A stretch of 64,000 nucleotides of DNA from Betaproteobacteria bacterium (GTDB lineage: Bacteria; Pseudomonadota; Gammaproteobacteria; Burkholderiales; Casimicrobiaceae). This document shows, one piece after another, positions 8,343 through 20,469 of this stretch. Made by a program: the position numbers and the translations under genes. The notes below the pieces were generated by a model that searched no databases, had not been told where the DNA came from, and worked only from the letters and a program-made list of their open reading frames with translations. Location of the stretch: positions 167,362 through 231,361 of the forward strand of contig BOKS01000006.1 in assembly GCA_016861105.1 (NCBI GenBank). The letters are read 5' to 3'. Numbering within the stretch: the first letter of the stretch is position 1; every line of letters starts with the position of its first letter.

Positions 8343-9250
8343 TCGTGAAGCTCGCCCTCGCCCCCCTTGCGTACTACTGGCCGCGCCGTGCGGTGCTCGA
8401 CCTGTACGCGGACGTCGCCGAGGCGCCGGTCGACGTCGTCTACCTCGGCGAGACGGTGTGCTCGCGCCGCCACGAGCTGCGCTGGCCGGACTGGCTCGAC
8501 ATCGCCGAGCTGCTCGCGGCGCACGGCAAGGAGGTCGTGCTGGGGACGCTCGCGCTCGTCGAGGCCGAGGCCGACCTGCGGCTGCTGCGCAAGATCGTCG
8601 CGCAGCCGCGCTTCCGCGTCGAGGCCAACGACATGGCGGCGGTCCGGCTGCTCGCAGCGCGCGAAGCGGGCCCGCCGTTCGTCGCGGGCGCGACGCTGAA
8701 CGTGTTCGGCCCGGGCACGCTCGCGCTGCTGCACGACGCCGGTGCATCGCGCTGGGTCGCGCCGCCGGAGCTCGCCGGCGCGGCGCTGGCCGCGCTCGTG
8801 GCCGGCGCCCCGGCCGGCATGCAGACCGAAGTGCTGGCCCACGGCCGCCTGCCGCTCGCGCACTCCGCACGATGCTTCACCGCGCGTCACGAGGAACTGC
8901 AGAAGGACGAGTGCGACTACCGCTGCATCGCGCATCCCGACGGCCTGCCGCTGCGCACGCGCGAGGGGCAGCCGTTCCTGACGCTGAACGGCGTCCAGAC
9001 GCAATCGGCCGCCACGTACAGCCTGCTGGCCGAGCTGCCCGCGCTTGCCGCTGCCGGCGTCGACGTCGTGCGGGTGAGCCCGCAGGCGGAGCGGACGATG
9101 GACGTGCTCGCGCTGTTCCGCGCGGTGCTCGACGGCGCGCTGGACGCGGCGCAGGCGGTCGTGCGCAGCGCGGCGCTGGCGCCGGGCCCCCTGTGCAACG
9201 GCTTCTGGCACGGGCGCCCCGGTGCGGAACTCGTGCGCGCCGCCGCCTGA
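8333..9250 (+). CDS. ubiV: UbiV: O2-independent ubiquinone hydroxylation protein
   Basis: A 305-residue U32-family partner of UbiU. The opening LALAPLAYYWPRRAVLDLY is typical of UbiV. Its iron-sulfur cysteines are visible: GETVCSRR near residue 42, then a C-x12-C-x3-C trio (ARCFTARHEELQKDECDYRC), the same spacing as C180/C193/C197 of E. coli UbiV. The GTG at 8333 overlaps the UbiU stop by 10 bases. A second GTG at 8345 is possible. Cytoplasmic, in complex with UbiU and the lipid-binding UbiT. Confidence 0.95.
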   Translation: MALIVKLALAPLAYYWPRRAVLDLYADVAEAPVDVVYLGETVCSRRHELRWPDWLDIAELLAAHGKEVVLGTLALVEAEADLRLLRKIVAQPRFRVEANDMAAVRLLAAREAGPPFVAGATLNVFGPGTLALLHDAGASRWVAPPELAGAALAALVAGAPAGMQTEVLAHGRLPLAHSARCFTARHEELQKDECDYRCIAHPDGLPLRTREGQPFLTLNGVQTQSAATYSLLAELPALAAAGVDVVRVSPQAERTMDVLALFRAVLDGALDAAQAVVRSAALAPGPLCNGFWHGRPGAELVRAAA

Positions 9251-9262
9251 AGGAGCGACGCC

Positions 9263-9721
9263 TTGCCGGGACTTCCTGCGTTCGCGATTCCCCGGCCGGT
9301 CGCCCGCCTCGTCGCGCGTCTTCCGGCGTGGCCGCCGGCGCTCGTGCTGTCGGCCGCGCTGGACGCCGGGACCGGCCGCATCGTGCCGCGCGAGGCCGTC
9401 GAGGCGCTGACGGGCCGCCGCTTCGCGCTCGTCGTGCGCGACCTCGGCCTCACGGTCCGCTTCGAGCGCACGCCATCCGGATTCCGGCCCAGCGGCCGCG
9501 CGCACGCGCCGCACCTCACCGTGTCGGCGACGCTGCGCGACTTCATCGCGCTCGCGCTGCGCGAGGAGGATCCCGACACGCTGTTCTTCGCGCGCCGGCT
9601 CGTCGTCGAGGGTGACACCGGGCTCGGCCTCGCCGTGAAGAACCTGCTCGACGGCATCGACTGGCCGGCCGTGCTGGCGCGCGTGCCGCTACCCTTCCTC
9701 GCGCGGATCGTTCCGCGATGA
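9263..9721 (+). CDS. ubiT: UbiT: SCP2-domain ubiquinone biosynthesis accessory protein
   Basis: A 152-residue protein with an SCP2-like lipid-binding domain (central FALVVRDLGLTVRFE and the DTLFFARRLVVEGDTGLGL signature near residues 110-130, typical of UbiT). It starts at a TTG (9263), supported by AAGGAG at 9250-9255. UbiT is required for O2-independent ubiquinone synthesis and is thought to present the hydrophobic intermediates. Gene order U-V-T with 12 bp between V and T indicates one operon. Confidence 0.93.
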   Translation: MPGLPAFAIPRPVARLVARLPAWPPALVLSAALDAGTGRIVPREAVEALTGRRFALVVRDLGLTVRFERTPSGFRPSGRAHAPHLTVSATLRDFIALALREEDPDTLFFARRLVVEGDTGLGLAVKNLLDGIDWPAVLARVPLPFLARIVPR

Positions 9722-9821
9722 GCCCCGTTTCCCGGCGGGCCGCCGGCCGCACCGCGTTCCCGCGCGGGGCGGCGGCGACCGCCGTCACCCCGGCGCCGGC
9801 GGCGCCCCGAGGAGATTCCCC

Positions 9822-10076
9822 ATGCACGCGCACATCCACCTGTCCCCCGACCGCATCTACCCGTTCGACGCCCGCGGGATCGCCAAGCGCTTCCGCCACG
9901 CCGCGATCTTCGGCGCGTTCGAGGCGCTGCAGCCGGGCGAAACGATGCGCTTCGTCAACGATCACGACCCGCTGCCGCTGCTCGGCCAGCTCGAGCACCG
10001 CTACGGCGACACCGTCTCGATCGAATACCGCCAGCGCACGGAGGACGGTGTCGTGATCGACTTCGTCCGGCGCTAG
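9822..10076 (+). CDS. DUF2249-domain protein
   Basis: An 84-residue soluble protein with the DUF2249 pattern: LEALQPGETMRFVNDHDPLPLL around residues 33-54, followed by a short ferredoxin-like end (IEYRQRTEDGVVIDFVRR). ATG 9822 has GAGGAG (9810-9815) upstream. Family knowledge: DUF2249/TusA-like proteins are frequent neighbours of nitrogen-oxide respiration genes. No function is proven. The next gene begins directly after its TAG. The 100-bp gap before it holds nothing I recognise. Confidence 0.85.
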   Translation: MHAHIHLSPDRIYPFDARGIAKRFRHAAIFGAFEALQPGETMRFVNDHDPLPLLGQLEHRYGDTVSIEYRQRTEDGVVIDFVRR

Positions 10077-10499
10077 GTGTCCGCGCGCACCGTGCAGGCG
10101 ACCGGTTCCCGCGGCGGCGTCGCGCTGGGCGTCGCGGCGCTGGTGGCGCTGCTGTTCGGGCTTGCGACGATCCGCTCGGGCGGGGCGGTGCTGTTCGGCG
10201 GCGACGAAGCGCGGCGCGCCGCCGGGGCCTACGTGGGCTTCGTCGTCTGGTTCAACTTCCTGGCCGGATTCGCGTACGTGGCCGCCGCCGCCGGCCTGTG
10301 GCTGCGGCGCGGATGGGCGCTGCCGCTGTCGCTGGCGATCGCGGGGGTCACGCTGCTCGTCTTCGCGGCGTTCGGCGTGCACGTCGCGCTCGGCGGCGCG
10401 TACGAAGCGCGGACGGCGGGCGCGATGACGCTGCGCGCGGTCGTGTGGTGCGCGATCGCGGCGCTCGCCTGGAGGCTGCTGCCGCGCCCGCGACCCTGA
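10077..10499 (+). CDS. Small integral membrane protein with four predicted helices
   Basis: A 140-residue membrane protein read from the GTG immediately after the DUF2249 stop. Four hydrophobic segments are visible, at about residues 15-33, 50-72, 80-103 and 114-132. Short charged loops (FGGDEARRAAG and EARTAGAMT) join the first and third pairs. No family is recognised with certainty. Similar four-helix proteins occur beside DUF2249 and respiratory genes. It sits between DUF2249 and the multihaem cytochrome (10 bp to the latter), so it may be a membrane partner for electron transfer, though nothing in it looks like a haem or quinone ligand set. Confidence 0.75.
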   Translation: MSARTVQATGSRGGVALGVAALVALLFGLATIRSGGAVLFGGDEARRAAGAYVGFVVWFNFLAGFAYVAAAAGLWLRRGWALPLSLAIAGVTLLVFAAFGVHVALGGAYEARTAGAMTLRAVVWCAIAALAWRLLPRPRP

Positions 10500-10509
10500 A
10501 GCGCCCGGC

Positions 10510-12324
10510 GTGACGCCGCGACGCTGCCTGGCCGCCGCGACGCTCGTGCTGGCGGTCGCCGGCACGGCGTGGGTCGCGCTGCCGGGCCGCCATGCCGCGG
10601 CCACGCCCGACGGCTGCGTCGCCTGCCACGCGGACGTCTCCGGCCTGGGCGCGTGGCACGCGCCGCAGCGCATCGGATGCGCGGCGTGTCACCTCGGGGA
10701 CGCAGGCGCGACGGACGCGAGTTCGGCGCACGCGGGCCTGCTGACGATCCCCGGCAACCTCGCCGATGCGCCGCGGACGTGCGGGCGGAGCGAGTGCCAC
10801 GCCTCCGTCGTCCCGCGCGTCGAGCGCTCGATCATGACGACGATGGCCGGCGTGATCGCGACCAACCGCCGCGTCCTCGGCGACGACGCGGCGCCCGCCG
10901 GCGGGCCGCCGCATCCGGGCGTCCTCGGCGACGGCGTCGCCGACAGCCACCTGCGCGAGCTGTGCGTCGGCTGCCACCTCGGCCAGCCGAAGACCGCGCG
11001 CGGCCCGATCGGCGAGCAGTCGCCGGGCGGAGGCTGCAACGCCTGCCATCTGGACCACGCGGCGCGCGACGAGCCCGTCGCTGCGGGAACCCGCCGGCAC
11101 CCGGCGCTGACGCTGACGCCGCGCAACGGCCACTGCTTCGGATGCCACAGCCGCTCCGGCCGCGCCGCGACGAACTACGAAGGCTGGCTCGAGATCCGCG
11201 GCGAGCCGCCCGGGGGCCTGCGCGCGGAGCAGCTGCGCCGGCTGCAGGACGGCAGGTTCCTCCGGCGCGTCCAGCCCGACGTGCACCACGAGCGCGGGCT
11301 GGAATGCGTCGACTGCCACACGGCGCGCGAGCTGATGGGCGGAGGCGAGACCGTGGCGGACAAGCGCGGCCAGCTGCGGATCGTCTGCAGCGATTGCCAC
11401 GCGGCCAGGCTGGCGTCGGTGCCCGCCGACCGCATCGACGCGGAGTCGGCGCTGCTGCTCGCGCTGCGCCGATGGCACGTGGAGCCCGGGCAGCGGCTCG
11501 GCACGACGCGGCAAGGCGACGTCCTGGTCAACGTGTTCGTCGACGGCGACGGACGCGGCTGGCTGCGCCGCAAGCGTACCGGCGCCGTCCTGCCGCTCGC
11601 GCCCCCGGCGGAGGCCTGCAACGGCGATCCCGCGCACGCGCGCCTCGCCTGCACGACGTGCCACTCCGCGTGGGCACCGCGCTGCCCCACGTGCCACACG
11701 AGCTACGATCCCGCCGGCGAAGGCTTCGACCATCGCGACCAGCGCTGGCGGCCGGGCACGTGGAACGAGACGGCCGGCCCGTTCGAGGCTGCGCAGCCGA
11801 CGCTCGGCGTGCATCGCGATGCGTCGGGACGCGAGGAGGTGCAGACGTTCGTCCCCGGCATGGTGATGACCTTCGACCGCAATCGCGGTGCGCAGGGGCC
11901 GCCGGACGTCGTGTTCCGGCGCCTGTACGCGATGACGTTCGCCCACACGATCCGCCGCGAGGCGCGGTCGTGCGCTTCCTGCCACCGCGACCCGCTCGCG
12001 CTCGGCTACGGCCGCGGAACGCTGCGCAGCGTGCGCACCGCCCAGGGCGCGGCGTGGCGCTTCGTGCCCGACGCCGCAGCCTCGCCGCACGACGGCCTGC
12101 CGGCGGACGCGTGGATCGGCTTCCTGCGCGGCGGCACCGGCATGCTGTCGACGCGCGACGACGTCCGCCCTTTCGACGTCGGCGAGCAGCGGCGCGTGCT
12201 CGCGGTCGGTGCATGCCTCGGGTGCCACGCTGGCGACGCGCCGGTGATGCGCGCCGCGCTGCGCGACGTGGCCGGCACGTTCGCCCGTCGCAGCCCGCGC
12301 TGCCTCGTCCCGAACGTTCGCTGA
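10510..12324 (+). CDS. Multihaem c-type cytochrome (11 CXXCH plus one CX4CH)
   Basis: A 604-residue exported cytochrome. Residues 6-26 form a signal peptide or N-terminal anchor. Eleven CXXCH haem-attachment motifs can be counted (first at C36, second at C57, last near residue 570). A CX4CH site at C91-C96-H97 brings the candidate haems to twelve. Many isolated histidines could serve as distal ligands. It does not look like NrfA, OTR or DmsE/MtrA families from what I can see, and the long haem-poor stretch at residues 305-370 is unusual. Start GTG 10510. It closes the ubi/DUF2249 block, suggesting a periplasmic electron-transfer role in anaerobic respiration. Donor and acceptor unknown. Confidence 0.9.
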   Translation: MTPRRCLAAATLVLAVAGTAWVALPGRHAAATPDGCVACHADVSGLGAWHAPQRIGCAACHLGDAGATDASSAHAGLLTIPGNLADAPRTCGRSECHASVVPRVERSIMTTMAGVIATNRRVLGDDAAPAGGPPHPGVLGDGVADSHLRELCVGCHLGQPKTARGPIGEQSPGGGCNACHLDHAARDEPVAAGTRRHPALTLTPRNGHCFGCHSRSGRAATNYEGWLEIRGEPPGGLRAEQLRRLQDGRFLRRVQPDVHHERGLECVDCHTARELMGGGETVADKRGQLRIVCSDCHAARLASVPADRIDAESALLLALRRWHVEPGQRLGTTRQGDVLVNVFVDGDGRGWLRRKRTGAVLPLAPPAEACNGDPAHARLACTTCHSAWAPRCPTCHTSYDPAGEGFDHRDQRWRPGTWNETAGPFEAAQPTLGVHRDASGREEVQTFVPGMVMTFDRNRGAQGPPDVVFRRLYAMTFAHTIRREARSCASCHRDPLALGYGRGTLRSVRTAQGAAWRFVPDAAASPHDGLPADAWIGFLRGGTGMLSTRDDVRPFDVGEQRRVLAVGACLGCHAGDAPVMRAALRDVAGTFARRSPRCLVPNVR

Positions 12325-12450
12325 GGCCGCCATCGCGCGCGCCACGCCGACGCCCGCGCACGGCGCCCGGCGACTTGCCACCCGCTGCGGATTGGCCTAG
12401 CCTCGCCTCCACCTCCGAACTCGACCGCCGGCCAGGCCGCGGGAGGGACG

Positions 12451-16445
<3,995 letters not shown>

Positions 16446-16464
<19 letters not shown>

Positions 16465-16487
16465 CCGGACGGTCCCGCGAGGCGCGC
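16446..16487. terminator. Weak hairpin between convergent genes
   Basis: GCGCGCC at 16446-16452 pairs with GGCGCGC at 16481-16487 across 28 bases. A small inner GACC/GGTC stem lies at 16463-16474. It spans the 22-bp gap between the kinase and GFA stops. No T-tract. Low confidence as a terminator. Confidence 0.3.
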
Positions 16488-16888
16488 TACTGCCGCTCGC
16501 GCTGCTCCAGGCCGTCGAGGTTCGTCGACCACGCCAGCGCGGAGCGGCACCAGATGCGGCGCCGCGGCGGCAGCTGGTGCCGCTCGTCGAGGGCGCCCAC
16601 GCGGAGGGTGTAGTTCGCGGACCGCTCCGGCGTCGTGGAGTAAACCGGCGATCCGCAGCGCGGGCAGAACGCGTGGACGCGCCGGTTGCCGCTCTCGGCG
16701 GTCTTCTCGTAGTGCGTGGGTTCGCCGTGCAGCAGCCGGAAGCTCCCCGGCTCCGCGGGCAGCATGACGCGGTAGGCGCTGCCGGTGAGCGCCTGGCAGT
16801 CGGTGCAGTGGCAGATCGCGACCTTCGCGGGGTCCGCCTCGGCCTCGTACTCGACGAAGCGGCAGTGGCAGCGGCCGTGGACCTTCAT
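16487..16888 (-). CDS. GFA-family (CENP-V/GFA) zinc protein
   Basis: A 133-residue protein of the glutathione-dependent formaldehyde-activating (GFA) family. The zinc-binding signature is complete: RCHCRFVEY near residue 6, CHCTDCQ near residues 26-32, and FCPRCGSPV near 74-82. ATG 16888 is chosen because GGAGGAAG lies just upstream. The frame runs 17 codons further but without a ribosome site. Most members are small-molecule-binding zinc proteins of unproven function, and the formaldehyde label should not be taken literally. Convergent with the kinase gene, followed upstream by a 133-bp gap with no recognised feature. Confidence 0.9.
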   Translation of the reverse strand: MKVHGRCHCRFVEYEAEADPAKVAICHCTDCQALTGSAYRVMLPAEPGSFRLLHGEPTHYEKTAESGNRRVHAFCPRCGSPVYSTTPERSANYTLRVGALDERHQLPPRRRIWCRSALAWSTNLDGLEQRERQ

Positions 16889-17021
16889 GCTTCCTCCCGT
16901 GGCGGCGGGCGTGCGGTGGTCACGGCGGGCGCGCGGCACGCCCCGCGCGCGCTCCCCCGGCGTGCGCCGCGCGGGCGCGCCGGGTAGCGCCAGCGTACCG
17001 CAACGCGGCTGCGGCGGCGCG

Positions 17022-17804
17022 TCAACGCCCGCGGAACACCGCCTCGCGCTTCTCCAGGAACGCCGCGATCCCCTCCTTGCGGTCCTCGGTCCCGTAGACC
17101 GCGGTGACGAGGAAGCGCTCGTACTCGATCGCGGACGCGAGATCCATCTGCATGCCGCCGCGCACGGCGCGCTTGGCGTACGCGAGGCTGAGCGGCGCGC
17201 GCTTCGCGTAGACCTCGACCATCCGCTTCGCCTCGTCGAGCGCCTGGCCCGCCGGCACGACGCGGTTGACCGCGCCGATCCGGTGCGCCTCGCGCGCGTC
17301 GATGGGCTCGGCGGAGAAGTGGATCTCGAGGGCGCGGCCGATGCCGACGTCCCGCGGCAGCCGCTGGGTCCCGCCGCCGCCGGGGACCGTGCCGATGCGC
17401 GACCCGGTCAGCATGAAGCTCGCGCCTTCTCCCGCCACGCGGATGTCGCACGCCATCGCGAACTCCCACGCGCCGGTGATGCAGAAACCCTCGATGGCCG
17501 CGATCACCGGCTTGCGGAGGTTCTCGACCGTGTTGTTCAGCGTCTCCCACTGCTTCATGTGGGCGAAGGCGTCGTTCATGGTCTTGATGGCGAGCGCCTC
17601 GTTCAGGTCCGCGCCGGCGGCGAAGAACTTCGGCCCGCCGGTCACGATGACGCCGCGCACGGCCTCGTCCGCCTCCGCCTCCAGGCACGCGGCCGCGATG
17701 TCGCGCGTCATCTGGATGCTCATCGCATTGCGCCGCTCCGGGCGGTTGAACGTGATGATGCAGGCGGCGCCTTCCTTCTGCGTCAGGATCGTGTCGTAGG
17801 CCAT
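17022..17804 (-). CDS. Enoyl-CoA hydratase/isomerase family protein, second catalytic Glu absent
   Basis: A 260-residue crotonase-fold protein. The oxyanion-hole region FFAAGADL (60-67) and the acidic residue E114 (GAWEFAMACD) are present. The second catalytic acid, expected 20 residues on (E164 in rat hydratase), is Gly134 in MLTGSRIGTVPGGGGTQRL. A classical syn-hydratase needs both glutamates, so this enzyme probably does different crotonase chemistry (isomerase, hydrolase or lyase) or acts on an activated substrate. It is the last gene of the minus-strand acyl-CoA cluster. ATG 17804 with AGGA upstream. Confidence 0.87.
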   Translation of the reverse strand: MAYDTILTQKEGAACIITFNRPERRNAMSIQMTRDIAAACLEAEADEAVRGVIVTGGPKFFAAGADLNEALAIKTMNDAFAHMKQWETLNNTVENLRKPVIAAIEGFCITGAWEFAMACDIRVAGEGASFMLTGSRIGTVPGGGGTQRLPRDVGIGRALEIHFSAEPIDAREAHRIGAVNRVVPAGQALDEAKRMVEVYAKRAPLSLAYAKRAVRGGMQMDLASAIEYERFLVTAVYGTEDRKEGIAAFLEKREAVFRGR

Positions 17805-17928
17805 GGAGTCCTCGTCGTGAGCGGTCGCCGGGGGAAATGCGGCGACGCGGATGATGGTTTGCGGGGGGCGGCGCGCCGTGCACGATCGTGCGGGATCGCC
17901 TCGCCGGTCCGCGGTGGCGCGCCTCGCC

Positions 17929-19038
17929 TCACGCCGCGCGCGATGGCCGCAGGAAGTCGCCTGACTGCATCGACGGGTGGGCGCGCTCGTACTGCTTGGG
18001 GTAGAAGAACTCCTCGCCGAGTTCGACGGCGGCGTGCCACGGCCAGCGCGGGTCGTAGAGCATGCGGCGCGCGAGCCCGACGAGGTCGGCCCGGCCGCCG
18101 GCCAGGATGTCCTCGGCCTGCCTCGGCTCGGTGATCAGGCCTACCGCGACCGTGCAGATGCCGGTGGCGCGGCGGATCGCCTCGGCGAACGGAACCTGGT
18201 AGCCGGGCGCCGCCGCGATCTTCTGCTCGGGCACGGCACCGCCGCTCGACGCGGTAACGTAGTCGCAGCCGCGCGCCTTCAGCGCCGCGGCGTAGGCGAG
18301 GCTGTCGTCGAGGCTCCAGCCGCCGTCGACCCAGTCGACGGCGGAGATGCGCACGCCCAGCGGCTTGTGCGCCGGCCACGCGCTGCGCACCGCGTCGAAC
18401 ACGGCGAGCGGGAAGCGCATCCGGTTCTCGCGGCTGCCGCCGTAGGCGTCGCCGCGCTGGTTGGTCAGCGGCGACAGGAAGTTGTGCAGCAGGTACCCGT
18501 GCGCGCTGTGGATCTCCAGGAGCTCGATGCCCAGGCGGTCGGCGCGCCGCGTCGTCGCGACGAAGTCGCGGACCAGTCCGTCCATGCCGTCCTCGTCGAG
18601 CACGAGCGGCGGCGTCCGGCGCGGGTAGGGGATGGGCGAGGGGGCCCGCGGCACCCAGCCGCCCTGCTCCACCGGGATGACCCGCTGGTGCTCCCAGGCG
18701 ACGCTCACCGAGCCCTTGCGCCCGCTGTGCGTGATCTGCATGCCGATGCGGGCGCCGCCGAACTCGCGGCAGAACGCGAGGATCGGCGCGAGCGCGGCCT
18801 CCTGCTCATCGTTCCACAGACCCGGATCGCGGGGACTGAGGCGCCCCTCCGGGTTGACGGCCGTCGCCTCGATGACGACCAGCCCGGCACCGGAGATCGC
18901 CATCGAGCCCAGGTGCATGAGGTGCCATGCGCCGAGGCAGCCGTCGCGCGCCGAGTACTGCCCCATCGGCCCGACCATGATCCGGTTCGGCAGCTCGAGG
19001 CCGCGTAGCCGGTACGGCGAGAACAGCATCGATCCCAT
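17929..19038 (-). CDS. NADH:flavin oxidoreductase, Old Yellow Enzyme family
   Basis: A 369-residue FMN-binding TIM barrel. Seen in sequence: the N-terminal LPNRIMVGPMGQYSA, the ITHSGRKGS active-site segment, EIHSAHGYLLHNFLSP followed by NQRGDAYGGS, and the C-terminal phosphate-binding GRADLVGLARRMLYDP. These place it in the YqjM/XenA-like branch, which reduces activated C=C bonds. ATG 19038 with GGAGG upstream (19050-19054 region) is preferred to a longer frame that starts at 19131. It lies between the crotonase and an acyl-CoA dehydrogenase and may reduce an enoyl or enone intermediate. Confidence 0.9.
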   Translation of the reverse strand: MGSMLFSPYRLRGLELPNRIMVGPMGQYSARDGCLGAWHLMHLGSMAISGAGLVVIEATAVNPEGRLSPRDPGLWNDEQEAALAPILAFCREFGGARIGMQITHSGRKGSVSVAWEHQRVIPVEQGGWVPRAPSPIPYPRRTPPLVLDEDGMDGLVRDFVATTRRADRLGIELLEIHSAHGYLLHNFLSPLTNQRGDAYGGSRENRMRFPLAVFDAVRSAWPAHKPLGVRISAVDWVDGGWSLDDSLAYAAALKARGCDYVTASSGGAVPEQKIAAAPGYQVPFAEAIRRATGICTVAVGLITEPRQAEDILAGGRADLVGLARRMLYDPRWPWHAAVELGEEFFYPKQYERAHPSMQSGDFLRPSRAA

Positions 19039-19149
19039 GACCTTCGTTCCTCCCCGCGGGACGCGGGCGTCGCCCGCCGCCCGCATTGCCTTCCGGCCGG
19101 CGGCGCGCCGCGATGCCCGACCGCGGTGCACCGCCGTCTTCCGCCGCGC

Positions 19150-20322
19150 TCAGCTGCGCGCAGCCGCGGGCTGCCGGTATCCCAGCTCCCACTCGCCGAT
19201 GATCTGCTGGTGCATCTCGTTGGCGCCGTCGTAGATCTGCATCACCTTCGCGTCGCGGAAGTAGCGGCCGACCTTGTACTCCTCCGCCACGCCGTAGGCG
19301 CCGTGGATCTGGTAGGCGTCCTGCGCGCACTGCATCAGCGTCTCCGTGGTGTGGAGCTTCGCGATCGACGCCTCCTTCTGCGCGCGCTCGGCGCCCTGGT
19401 CCAGCAGCCAGGCGAGGTGGCGCACGAGCAGCCGCGAGGTCTCCAGGCCCACGCGCATGCCGGCGATCTTCGCCTGCACGAGCTCGTAGCGCCCGATCGG
19501 CTGGCCGAAGACCTCGCGCTGCTTCGCGTACTCGACGGCCGCGTCGAGGCAGGCGCGGATCTGGCCCGTCGCGCGCGCGGAGCAGGCCAGCCGGCCGACC
19601 TCCGTCCCGCACATCAGCGACCTGTAGCCCTGCCCCTCCGGCAGGAGGCGGTTGCGCGAGGGCACGCGCAGGTCCTCGAAGTAGAGCTGCGCCGTGTCCT
19701 GGCTGCGCGAACCGGCCTTGTTGCGGATCGGCGTCATGGCGAGCCCCGGCGTGCCCGCGTCCACGATGAAGGCGCAGATGCCGCGCATGCCCAGGCTCCT
19801 GTCCAGCGTGCCGTAGGTGAGGAAGAAGTCCGCGTTGCGCGCGTTGCTGATCCACGTCTTGGTGCCGTTGAGCACGTAGTCGTCGCCGTCGCGGCGCACC
19901 GTCGTCTCGAGCCGGCGCACGATGTCCGTGCCGGAGTGCGGCTCGGTGACGGCGTGCGCGCCGAACTTGCGTCCCTGGCAGAGCGGCGTCAGGTAGTCGC
20001 GCTTCTGTTCCTCGGTCCCGTACAGAAGCAACGGACGTCCCAGCGAGCAGCTGGGCCAGCCGGCGATCACCGCGGCCGTCACGTCGTGGTAGGCGAGCTC
20101 CTCGAGCAGCAGCGACAGGGTCACGTAGTCGAGCCCGAGTCCGCCGTAGGCCTCCGGCACCGTGCCGCCGAGCAGGCCGAGCTCGCCCATGCGCTCGGCG
20201 AGCTCGCGGGGAAAGCACTCGTCCCGCTCGAAGCGTTCGACGTGCGGCGCGATCTCGCGGCGCGCGAAGTCCGCCGCCTGGTCGATCAGGGCCTGCTGGT
20301 CCGCCGTGATGCTGAAGTCCAT
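19150..20322 (-). CDS. Acyl-CoA dehydrogenase
   Basis: A 390-residue flavoprotein of the acyl-CoA dehydrogenase family. It begins MDFSITADQQALIDQAADFA and shows the FAD/substrate signature AVTEPHSGTD near residues 123-132, TKTWISNA near 155, and the C-terminal YQIHGAYGVAEEYKVGRYFRDAK segment. The residue ahead of GAYG matches the loop that carries the catalytic base in many short-chain members, but I cannot fix the base with confidence. ATG 20322 follows GAGGAG (20330-20335 region). Expected reaction: alpha,beta-desaturation of an acyl-CoA made by the adjacent CoA-transferases. Confidence 0.92.
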   Translation of the reverse strand: MDFSITADQQALIDQAADFARREIAPHVERFERDECFPRELAERMGELGLLGGTVPEAYGGLGLDYVTLSLLLEELAYHDVTAAVIAGWPSCSLGRPLLLYGTEEQKRDYLTPLCQGRKFGAHAVTEPHSGTDIVRRLETTVRRDGDDYVLNGTKTWISNARNADFFLTYGTLDRSLGMRGICAFIVDAGTPGLAMTPIRNKAGSRSQDTAQLYFEDLRVPSRNRLLPEGQGYRSLMCGTEVGRLACSARATGQIRACLDAAVEYAKQREVFGQPIGRYELVQAKIAGMRVGLETSRLLVRHLAWLLDQGAERAQKEASIAKLHTTETLMQCAQDAYQIHGAYGVAEEYKVGRYFRDAKVMQIYDGANEMHQQIIGEWELGYRQPAAARS

Positions 20323-20469
20323 GCGGTCTCCTCGGGACGCCGTGTCATGCGTGGGCTGCGCGGAACGGCCGGGTGCGCGCACCGGCGCGCCATCCGGTTG
20401 CACGGCCGAGCGCAGGCTGGCGGCGCTGCGTCGCGGCGTGCACGGCGAACGCTGCGATGCGGCCCGCCG

